Part shown: positions 57,406 through 64,000 of the stretch, piece by piece | Layout of the letters: every line of letters starts with the position of its first letter | Position numbering within the stretch: position 1 is the stretch's first letter | DNA from: Candidatus Magasanikbacteria bacterium RIFOXYC2_FULL_42_28 | GTDB lineage: Bacteria; Patescibacteria; ABY1; Magasanikbacterales; GWA2-37-8 | Direction of reading: 5' to 3' | DNA length: 64,000 bases | NCBI GenBank assembly: GCA_001784435.1 | Contig: MFQZ01000001.1 | Span: forward strand, 1-64,000 | Translations under genes and position numbers: made by a program | Notes under the pieces: generated by a model | The model's input: the letters and a program-made list of their open reading frames with translations, nothing else | The model's database searches: none | What the model was told of the DNA's origin: nothing

Positions 57406-59820
57406 TTAATTATTTAATAACCAGTTAAGATCTTCTAATAGCACGGCATAGGCCGGAGCGGTAATGGCTTTGTCGCGTTTGTTCGTTAATTCTCTTAAAA
57501 AGTTTAGCCCTAAAATTTTGTCAATCCTTTGGGTCAACCTTTCAATTCTTTCCGCTCGTCTAGGGGCGGGAAATTTTGGTGGTTTGGCTTTGATGGTTTC
57601 AATTATCATTTCCAAACGAATGGCGTTTTTTAATTTGTTTATTAAACTATTTTTGGTGGACAAATTTTTTATCCAGCCCAAAATAAACATTTTTTCAATG
57701 TCGGCAATAGTACTGGACGGGGTGGCGATTAGTTGATAAATGATCGTAGCCGTGGCGGTATTGCCGGCGAAATCAGTGGCGGTAGCGAAAAAAATATGGT
57801 TGCCTAATTTTTGGGTGAACAAATCAATTGGCTCGCCCACGACTACTATTTTACCATCTAACGACCAAACCTGCGACTGGATGCCAGAGTCGGCGTCGGT
57901 GCTGGAAACGGAAACTGCCAAACTGTCCACGCGAGTATAATTCTGTGCCAAAGGCGAATTAATAGTTACTATTGGCGAAATAGTATCTCCAGCTGGTTTT
58001 ACTTCTAAAACAGACGGCTCGGCATTGTCTACTATAAACTCCAAATCGGCAATTTCGTCTGACAAAATTGTGCTTTGGTAATTACTACTTACGGATTGGC
58101 TATCGCTGACATAACTAGCGACAATCGTGTATTCTCCGCCATCACCGGTACCTTGGGCTTGAATTTTATATTCGCCATCCAGTGGGTTTGGAACGGTAAT
58201 GTATTCGTTGTCTGTAGCAAAACCAGAATAAAAAGCACCTTCAATTTCGTTGAATTCTTCGCCGGTATTAAAGTCCTTACCTACGCGCTTACCGTCCGGG
58301 GCGATGACGACAATGTCGGCTGGGGAGAGGATTTTGATGAGGAGAATTTTGACATTGGGAAAATAAGAATGATTAACTTCAACCGGATCGTTAATATCTG
58401 ATAGCTGACCTATGATTATTTTTTCCGCCTCGGTTGGTAAATTTCTATGCCCAGAATTATAAACAACCGTGCGTAAATCATTATTGTAGGCACTAACATA
58501 TCTACTACTGCGCAGAGGAACCGTATCATCTCCATCGCCTAATTCCAACCCCAAATCAGCGGTTGTACCATCATATCCATCAGGGAATCCATCTTCCCAC
58601 ACTGGCTTAATAGGTGAATCAACTACCCGAATCGTGTTTATGGTGTTACTTGTGTCTAAATTACCAACGATATTAAAAATTGAAACGCCGGAATTAAATA
58701 ATCGATCAATATTAGCGTTTAACTCTTCTAAAAACGGATTAACCGGATAATTATTGGGATATGCACGCATTTGGCCGGTGCTTTTGTCTTTTAAATAATC
58801 ATAAATCGGTAACAATTCTTGGGCTGATGCTATTGGTTCACGATGAACATAATCAAAAATATCCATATAGCCGGATTTTTTAGCTTCTCTTGAAAAAAAT
58901 GATTCTTTTAGGTTGTCTTCTATATTAACTCCAAACTCCTCCGCCTCCCAAGTTAAATACGATGCTGGTGCCCCCAAATGCGGCGTCCCTAAAAATATCA
59001 ATTGGTCGACATCTTGAATATAATCATCAGATTGGATATATTGCCGCGCGACTAATCCACCCATAGAGTGTCCGACCAAATCCACTTTATCGCACTGGCA
59101 ATTTTCTTTTACCTCATCAATTTTTTCTTTTAATTGAAAAGCCGTGTCCACATTGGACTGGCGCCACTCATATGGGAAAGTAAATAAATCATAGCCGAGG
59201 CGATAACCATTAGCCACGAAAGTATCCACCAAATTATCATAGGTATGAAAAATAGGATCAATCACCCACTCACCATTTTTTTGTTCGCTTCCCATAACGC
59301 CGGGAATAATAATAACCGGATCGCTTTTTACATTTACTTCGTATTCGCCACTCGCGGGCAAGCGCGCGCTATTGCCAAAACTGTCGGTGGTTTCAAAATG
59401 AAACGAATAATGTCCGCGTACGAGAGTGGGAGATGATGTAAAAATATATTCTATGCCACCATAATAACCACAATTTAAATAATTTTCTTCGCCATTGGGA
59501 CCAAAACCTAACCAACACTGATCCGCACTGGCGTTTCTGATCATTGGATAAGAGGCACCATCAATAACGACATTGATATCCAGCGGCGCGTCGTTGTCTT
59601 GGTCGGTATAAATCATTTTAAAATCCGGCACGGAAGAAATATACCAAGAATATGGCTGCTCATCGATATAAAGATTGGCTTGGTCGTAGGTATGCGACAG
59701 GGTTGGTGGTTGATTGTCGGGGATTATAATGGCCGCCTGTATGACCAATGGCGCGAATAAAAACGCAACAAAAAAAGCCACGGAAATCATGACCTTTTTT
59801 GACCAAAAATTATGGTTCAT
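57406..59820 (-). CDS. Large secreted LCAT/lipase-like alpha/beta hydrolase
   Basis: An 804-residue exported protein. Signal peptide (about 1-29), a beta-sandwich region (about 35-165), then an alpha/beta hydrolase domain (about 168-480) of the lecithin:cholesterol acyltransferase type: DPVIIIPGVMGSEQ, the nucleophile elbow LVGHSMGGLVARQY (Ser about 250), the acid in LGDGDDTVPLRSS and the His in VYNSGHRNLP. Beta-rich Ig-like domains follow (about 490-700), then a helical tail. An ester-lipid or host-lipid substrate is likely. It has one of the few strong ribosome-binding sites in the window. Confidence 0.85.
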   Translation of the reverse strand: MNHNFWSKKVMISVAFFVAFLFAPLVIQAAIIIPDNQPPTLSHTYDQANLYIDEQPYSWYISSVPDFKMIYTDQDNDAPLDINVVIDGASYPMIRNASADQCWLGFGPNGEENYLNCGYYGGIEYIFTSSPTLVRGHYSFHFETTDSFGNSARLPASGEYEVNVKSDPVIIIPGVMGSEQKNGEWVIDPIFHTYDNLVDTFVANGYRLGYDLFTFPYEWRQSNVDTAFQLKEKIDEVKENCQCDKVDLVGHSMGGLVARQYIQSDDYIQDVDQLIFLGTPHLGAPASYLTWEAEEFGVNIEDNLKESFFSREAKKSGYMDIFDYVHREPIASAQELLPIYDYLKDKSTGQMRAYPNNYPVNPFLEELNANIDRLFNSGVSIFNIVGNLDTSNTINTIRVVDSPIKPVWEDGFPDGYDGTTADLGLELGDGDDTVPLRSSRYVSAYNNDLRTVVYNSGHRNLPTEAEKIIIGQLSDINDPVEVNHSYFPNVKILLIKILSPADIVVIAPDGKRVGKDFNTGEEFNEIEGAFYSGFATDNEYITVPNPLDGEYKIQAQGTGDGGEYTIVASYVSDSQSVSSNYQSTILSDEIADLEFIVDNAEPSVLEVKPAGDTISPIVTINSPLAQNYTRVDSLAVSVSSTDADSGIQSQVWSLDGKIVVVGEPIDLFTQKLGNHIFFATATDFAGNTATATIIYQLIATPSSTIADIEKMFILGWIKNLSTKNSLINKLKNAIRLEMIIETIKAKPPKFPAPRRAERIERLTQRIDKILGLNFLRELTNKRDKAITAPAYAVLLEDLNWLLNN

Positions 59821-59827
59821 ATTTTTT

Positions 59828-59836
59828 CCCTCCTTT
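59828..59836 (-). promoter_or_regulatory. Strong Shine-Dalgarno site of the lipase gene
   Basis: AAAGGAGGG on the minus strand, seven bases before the start codon at 59820. Few other genes in the window have such a site, so this gene may be translated especially well or may have come from elsewhere. Confidence 0.7.
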
Positions 59837-59866
59837 AAAAATAAAATTCAAATATAGTTTTGACGA

Positions 59867-60253
59867 TCACATACTCCCCAATTTCGCCTTAACAATTTTC
59901 ACCACCGCGTCCGGCCGCACATCCACTTTGGAAATAAAATCAATCGCTCCCATCGCTACGCCCTTTTCTTTATTGCCGGCCACCCGTACATTGGACAATA
60001 GATACACGGGTATATTTTTTGTGGCCGGATTACTTTTCATCTCCGCTAAAATATCAAAGCCACTTTTATTATCATCCAATTGCAAATCCAACAATAATAA
60101 ATCCGGTTTTATTTCCGCAACCATTTTACGGCCACTGTCAAAAGTATCGGCCGTTATTAAATCCAATCCTTCCACTTTAAATTTCAGCACATACATATTG
60201 GTAATTATCGGCTCATCTTCAATTAACAATATTTTTACTTTTTTATTGTTCAT
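59867..60253 (-). CDS. Single-domain response regulator
   Basis: The 128-residue CheY-like receiver has the acidic pair Glu12/Asp13 (LLIEDEPI), the phospho-acceptor Asp56 (LLLLDLQLD), a Ser at the switch position (YLLSNV) and the conserved Lys (FISKVDVRP). There is no output domain, so it must act by protein contact. It lies 30 bases below the histidine kinase gene and is its probable partner. Confidence 0.93.
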   Translation of the reverse strand: MNNKKVKILLIEDEPIITNMYVLKFKVEGLDLITADTFDSGRKMVAEIKPDLLLLDLQLDDNKSGFDILAEMKSNPATKNIPVYLLSNVRVAGNKEKGVAMGAIDFISKVDVRPDAVVKIVKAKLGSM

Positions 60254-60283
60254 ATTTTTTTAAAATAAAAATTAAACGCTTTT

Positions 60284-62089
60284 TTATTTTTTGGCCAAAA
60301 TTTCCAAGGCCTTGGTCTCGGGTATAACCGGAATAGCCGGGATAGTAACGGTAAAAGTAGTACCCTTATCCACCCCCGCACTTTCAAGTGTAATCGCGCC
60401 ATTATGCGCTTTCACAATTTTTCGCGCGATAAACAACCCCAAACCAGAACCATCCGGATGCACTAACATCGCCCGTTTGGCGCGTTGGAATTTTTGGAAT
60501 AAATTGCGTTCCTCTTCTTCGCTTACGCCAATACCGGTGTCTTTTATTTCAAATACAACATTCTCGCCACTACCATAAACACGCACGGTCGCCCCGCCTT
60601 TTTCCGTGTATTGGCAAGCATCATCAATTAAATTCATAAATACTTGCAAAAGTAAAGTTGGATCAGCGGGGAAATACGGCGTGAGTTTCTCAGGCGCAAT
60701 ATATTTTAAATATAATTCTTTTTTGTCATAATTCGGTTTAAGAGTGTTAATGGCTTCGGCGACTAACTTTTCCACATTAACCGGTACCAATTTTAACGAT
60801 AACCCCATTTCTGCTTCCATCGCGTCCATTAAATCGGCGACGATATTCTTCAGACGGTCGGCCGAAATTAACATATTATTCTGCTGTTCTTTTTGTTCTT
60901 TGTCCGATAATTTCTCAAAATCGCCGTCGGCTTGCATTGACAATAAACCAATCATCGCGGACAATGGCGTGCGTAATTGATGCGAGGCAATATCCAAAAA
61001 TTCGCTTTTTTGTTTGTCTAATTCTTTTAAACTGACATTGGCCGTGTCCAATTGATTATTGCTCACTTCCAAAGATTCGGCCAGTCCTTTGAGCGCGGAA
61101 TTTTTTTCTTTTAAATTTAAATTGGCGTCGTCTAATTTAAGGTTGGTGCGTTTCAGATCATTGGCAAGTTTGGCCATTTCTTCGCGAGCTTGAATTTCTT
61201 TTTTGACAGAACGAACAAGGAAATAGCCGAGCGTTGTCACTAAAATAAAAGTAAACACAACAACCACACGGACATTTTCTATCCGTCTGATAAATAAAAT
61301 TGACAGCACTAAAAAGCCAAGTGCGGAAACTAACGCCTGAGTGCCAAACATTTTAACATTAAATGCGTTAAATTTAACGATAATATAGGCAAGGAAAGCA
61401 ACAAATACCGGAGCACCGAAGAGGCCATATTGACCCAGTGTCCAATCTGCGGTAATACTTTGAACCAAATTGCCCCAAGAAAAAGCCAAAAGAAATAAAG
61501 AAATCCCCGAAACAATAAGCAATATCTGTTTCCTAAATTCTTTATCCGCCTTTATATATTTGGCCACAGAAAATATTAACATCCAAATTATAAAAATAAA
61601 TTCTATAATATAGCCATACTGAACAAGTGCGCCCTCAATCGCTGCCCTATCGCAGTTAGTGTGGTCAAAGGCGGATACGCCCAAACTGGTCGGGGCGAGT
61701 AATACCATCGGCAAAAGCATTAAAGCAATTATAATTTTATTTTTAAAATTTATATCTTTTTTATTTATAAATACATAAACAAAATAAAGACAGCCAGCGT
61801 AAATTAACGGCTCTATTAGTACTTCCAAAGCCCAAAATACCATTATCAATTCCGGCTTTTCGCTCGCCCACAAAACTAGGTCGGCATATACCCAAAAAGA
61901 AAAAACTGCCAAGATAAAAAATAGTGCTTGATTAATTAGTGATTTTTTATCTTTAAGTAAAATAAAAAAACCGATAATCACAGAAAAGATTAGTGGCAGA
62001 AGGTGGGAATAGTAAACAAAGCTTCCAAAAACATTCGCGGAAATAATTAAAAACTTTGCATTGTCCCAATTGCAAGATAAATAATCCAT
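60284..62089 (-). CDS. Membrane sensor histidine kinase (7TM type)
   Basis: 601 residues. Two sets of membrane helices (about 23-245 and 255-295, eight to nine helices, HisKA_7TM-like), a coiled coil rich in Leu and Asn (about 298-360), then the kinase core: His370 in SHQLRTPLSAMIG, N box MNLIDDACQYT, G1 EIKDTGIGV and G2 GSGLGLFIARKI. All motifs for autophosphorylation are present. It pairs with the receiver gene downstream. The signal is unknown. Confidence 0.93.
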   Translation of the reverse strand: MDYLSCNWDNAKFLIISANVFGSFVYYSHLLPLIFSVIIGFFILLKDKKSLINQALFFILAVFSFWVYADLVLWASEKPELIMVFWALEVLIEPLIYAGCLYFVYVFINKKDINFKNKIIIALMLLPMVLLAPTSLGVSAFDHTNCDRAAIEGALVQYGYIIEFIFIIWMLIFSVAKYIKADKEFRKQILLIVSGISLFLLAFSWGNLVQSITADWTLGQYGLFGAPVFVAFLAYIIVKFNAFNVKMFGTQALVSALGFLVLSILFIRRIENVRVVVVFTFILVTTLGYFLVRSVKKEIQAREEMAKLANDLKRTNLKLDDANLNLKEKNSALKGLAESLEVSNNQLDTANVSLKELDKQKSEFLDIASHQLRTPLSAMIGLLSMQADGDFEKLSDKEQKEQQNNMLISADRLKNIVADLMDAMEAEMGLSLKLVPVNVEKLVAEAINTLKPNYDKKELYLKYIAPEKLTPYFPADPTLLLQVFMNLIDDACQYTEKGGATVRVYGSGENVVFEIKDTGIGVSEEEERNLFQKFQRAKRAMLVHPDGSGLGLFIARKIVKAHNGAITLESAGVDKGTTFTVTIPAIPVIPETKALEILAKK

Positions 62090-62119
62090 AAAATAATTGC
62101 TTAAATAAATAGTGCTAAT

Positions 62120-62665
62120 TTATTTAGTGGGTTGTGCACGCTTGTTGGCATGATGCCTATGATAAGCAGTTTGAAAAAATTTTGGAATGTGTGGCAAATA
62201 ATTGTCAAAAAAAGATTTCGGTAAAAATTGAACCGATCTAACTACTTTTCTGCACCTATCGCTTTTGCAAAGACAACGCATATACCATAACTTCTCACTT
62301 TCAATGGTAGAATAATCAAGCGTAATTTCCTCACCCTGTTTGATGTGCTTTAGAGCCACCACAGTAACTGTGCCCTTAATAGCAGAATTGGGGTGGCAAG
62401 AATGGTTTAAATATTTAAATGGCACTGCCGGATCTATCCACAAATTCTTTTTTATACCTATCCAGTCTTCACCATACATTGCCGTCTTCATGTCTTTAAC
62501 CACCCAATGAACAAGTTCGCCTTTAATTATTGCCACTGTCTCACCCTTTTTAATATCTTTAGAGGCAAAAAGGCCAAACCCGTCAATACGGCTCTTAGAT
62601 ATATAAATTTTTTTATGTTTAAAATTTGTTCTATCCATACACGATTTATAAAATATGACATCCAA
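62120..62665 (-). CDS. SET-domain methyltransferase-like protein
   Basis: 181 residues with the SET core: SRIDGFGLFASKDIKKGETV (about 24-43), YLNHSCHPNSAI (about 89-100, cofactor/knot motif), EEITLDYS (about 115-122) and a post-SET-like Cys cluster (RCLCKSDRCRK). Such proteins methylate lysines; bacterial members are few and substrates unknown. The start may be Met10 at 62638. It lies 30 bases above the kinase gene's end-to-start spacing, on the same strand, so co-expression is possible. Confidence 0.85.
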   Translation of the reverse strand: MDVIFYKSCMDRTNFKHKKIYISKSRIDGFGLFASKDIKKGETVAIIKGELVHWVVKDMKTAMYGEDWIGIKKNLWIDPAVPFKYLNHSCHPNSAIKGTVTVVALKHIKQGEEITLDYSTIESEKLWYMRCLCKSDRCRKVVRSVQFLPKSFFDNYLPHIPKFFQTAYHRHHANKRAQPTK

Positions 62666-62685
62666 ATGAATAATAATTCAACCAA

Positions 62686-63024
62686 TTATCCAAATCTATA
62701 AAGCAAAGCCAGCGAAAATAATCCGGCGACTATTCCAGCAATCTCGTAAGCATTTAAGCGTTCATTAAAAAATAATACGCCAACTATAACCAGTGCCAAA
62801 ATCGTCGTAACTCCGTAGATAACACCGAGCGTGCCTAACTTAATATTTTTCATTACAAAAAACCACCCTACTGCAGTTAAAGAATATACCACAAAACCAA
62901 TTATAAATAATTTATAATCAATATACTTGGTTTTATCATCGCCCGATAATTTGATAAAATAATCACCCAAAACGCCAACCAAACTTAAAGCGATAACTAA
63001 TAAAAACGCATAAAAATAACTCAT
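62686..63024 (-). CDS. EamA/SMR-like small transporter
   Basis: I start at 63024 (MSYFYAFLLVIAL, 112 residues), since an earlier ATG at 63063 overlaps the gene above by 16 bases. Four hydrophobic helices (about 3-22, 36-55, 62-82, 90-110) and the pattern VLFFNERLNAYEIAGIVAGLFSLALL at the end fit a half-size drug/metabolite transporter. Probably works as a dimer. Substrate unknown. Confidence 0.75.
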   Translation of the reverse strand: MSYFYAFLLVIALSLVGVLGDYFIKLSGDDKTKYIDYKLFIIGFVVYSLTAVGWFFVMKNIKLGTLGVIYGVTTILALVIVGVLFFNERLNAYEIAGIVAGLFSLALLYRFG

Positions 63025-63047
63025 AAAATCATCTAAAAAAATAATGA

Positions 63048-63416
63048 CTACGGGGATGCGCACTGGTCGGTGCCTTCATCTCCTGAATTCTCGCATAAAA
63101 ACTCTAAGCAAGAGGCGTCGCCTGTGCAGGAAGGAATTGGGCAATCGCTAACTTCGCCAGCGCAATTTGGCAAATTATAGGCCTTCTTTTCTATTATTTT
63201 GTAATAACTTGTGCGCTCTTCTGGGTCAGCCGGACATTCGCTGTCTTCGGATGGATCGCACTCAGACACAAAACACCGTTCAGCCAATTGATCGCACGGC
63301 ACTTGTAAACGAACGTAATAATCACGTTTATTTACATAGCGATAATAAACTACCGCAATTGACGCGACTATGGCTGTAAAAAATATTATAAAAAATATTT
63401 TAGATTTTTTGTCCAT
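63048..63416 (-). CDS. Membrane-anchored Cys-rich surface protein, unknown
   Basis: The 122-residue protein has one N-terminal helix (about 6-25) and an outside part with ten Cys and many acidic residues (CDQLAERCFVSECDPSEDSECP; CAGEVSDCPIPSCTGDASCLEFLCENS). The spacing suggests several disulfide bonds. No family recognised. Its end overlaps the EamA-like region only if that gene uses its earlier start. Confidence 0.65.
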   Translation of the reverse strand: MDKKSKIFFIIFFTAIVASIAVVYYRYVNKRDYYVRLQVPCDQLAERCFVSECDPSEDSECPADPEERTSYYKIIEKKAYNLPNCAGEVSDCPIPSCTGDASCLEFLCENSGDEGTDQCASP

Positions 63417-63508
63417 AATGTTAAAAATGCCTTAAATTAAGGGTACTTTTACTATATCACATTTTTCAAATATTTACCACCAACATTAACCCATGGATAC
63501 TAGACGCT

Positions 63509-63534
63509 ATGATTTAAATATATATTTAAATCAT
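63509..63534. promoter_or_regulatory. Perfect 26-bp palindrome sharing a 20-bp core with 32556-32575
   Basis: The core ATTTAAATATATATTTAAAT (63512-63531) is identical to the one upstream of the DUF805 gene; here ATG/CAT extend it to 26 bp. It lies just below the nuclease-like gene and 93 bases above the Cys-rich protein start, an operator-like position. Confidence 0.5.
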
Positions 63535-63537
63535 GAT

Positions 63538-64000
63538 TTAATTTTTGCCTTCAAAATCAATTAATATCTGTAAATAACGCTTTTGTAGTTCAATATTGGC
63601 ATACTCTGCTGGAAACATTGAAATTTTACCACCGTTGTTAATAATATCGTCAATGCCGTCAAAATAAAACCCGTCCAATGTGGCAATAAACAAATAAGAC
63701 GGATTCCACGATTTACTCATTCGCACGGCGTCTTCTAAAACATATTTTAAATTTAAATTACGCATATATTTTACCTCAACCAGCTGAACTTTTTTTGTTT
63801 TCTGATTGATAACTGCGAAATCTGGTGCTGTTCGTAGCGTCTCAATAATGTCGTTATTTTTCTTATCGTGTCCTTGTTGGACTAATTCAGGAATTATTTT
63901 TTCATAACCAAATTCCAAAACCGTAAAATCTTTGGTTTCGCGCAACATTTGCGCGAAGATTGTCTCGGCAATTTTACCTTTGACTAAATTTCTGGCAAAA
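63538..64000 (-). CDS. PD-(D/E)XK nuclease-like protein, 5' end beyond the window
   Basis: The frame is open to the right edge, so the gene is cut; at least 154 codons are visible (with KGKIAETIFAQML before the first internal Met). The core APDFAVINQKTKKVQLVEVKYM matches the D...ExK catalytic pattern of restriction-like nucleases. The rest has YLFIATLDGFYFDGID. No restriction or CRISPR partner is visible within the window. Family and role uncertain. Confidence 0.6.
   Translation of the reverse strand, partial: FARNLVKGKIAETIFAQMLRETKDFTVLEFGYEKIIPELVQQGHDKKNNDIIETLRTAPDFAVINQKTKKVQLVEVKYMRNLNLKYVLEDAVRMSKSWNPSYLFIATLDGFYFDGIDDIINNGGKISMFPAEYANIELQKRYLQILIDFEGKN

Overview
The window looks like chromosome from a Candidatus Patescibacteria (CPR) bacterium, probably of the Parcubacteria type. 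This is inferred from the kinds of genes present, because no rRNA gene lies here. The pointers are small or trimmed core proteins (RNA polymerase alpha without a C-terminal domain, a 616-residue alanyl-tRNA synthetase, a PriA without ATPase motifs), a VirB2-like pilin, PilT, three DUF3494 surface proteins, receiver-only two-component signalling and AT-rich spacers. Genes I checked have almost no Shine-Dalgarno sequence. TGA acts as a stop (for example at the end of fmt), so the standard bacterial code fits.

Layout. 1-6.8 kb (minus strand): a cell-surface island with a lipoprotein, a DUF3494 protein with a peptidoglycan-binding tail, a VirB2-like pilin, an ArsR regulator, and an operon of two DUF3494 proteins with C-terminal sorting signals followed directly by their sortase. 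7-15 kb (plus): a multidomain D,D-carboxypeptidase, then ligB-like, priA, def, fmt and an O-antigen-ligase-like membrane protein. 15-21 kb (minus): envelope genes (PEP-mobile-domain protein, GT2, RecB-like nuclease, flippase, two FemAB-type transferases). 21-25.4 kb (minus): the infA-rpmJ-rpsM-rpsK-rpsD-rpoA-rplQ-rplM-rpsI operon with a consensus promoter and a terminator. 25-37 kb (minus): gtrA, alaS, DUF4173, a coiled-coil protein, mnmA, DUF805, murG, rpoD and dnaG. 37-46 kb (minus): a lysozyme-like membrane protein beside a dnaG remnant, a methyltransferase, and a MacA/MacB-like export operon carrying a zinc peptidase and an inserted four-helix-bundle gene. 46-50 kb (minus): CCA transferase, pilT and a sugar transferase. 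50-56 kb (plus): tRNA-Pro(GGG), both ATP-citrate lyase subunits, corA, an SGNH hydrolase, an acyltransferase and tRNA-Pro(CGG). 56-64 kb (minus): HNH nuclease, an AbrB-type protein, a large secreted lipase, a response regulator and histidine kinase, a SET-domain protein, an EamA-like protein and a nuclease-like gene cut by the window edge.

The most striking feature is a set of structured palindromic repeat families that sit in frame inside essential genes (priA, mnmA four times, dnaG, a FemAB gene, the O-antigen ligase) as well as between genes. In unrelated proteins the same repeat encodes the same peptide, so insertions are kept in one orientation and one frame, as described for Rickettsia palindromic elements. 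Other notable structures are a perfectly contiguous 70-nt four-way-junction (cloverleaf) sequence at 56156-56225, a four-helix-bundle gene bracketed by 22-bp perfect inverted repeats between two permease genes, a 121-bp duplicated and broken copy of the dnaG start, and an ATP-citrate lyase pair that is unexpected in a small CPR genome.
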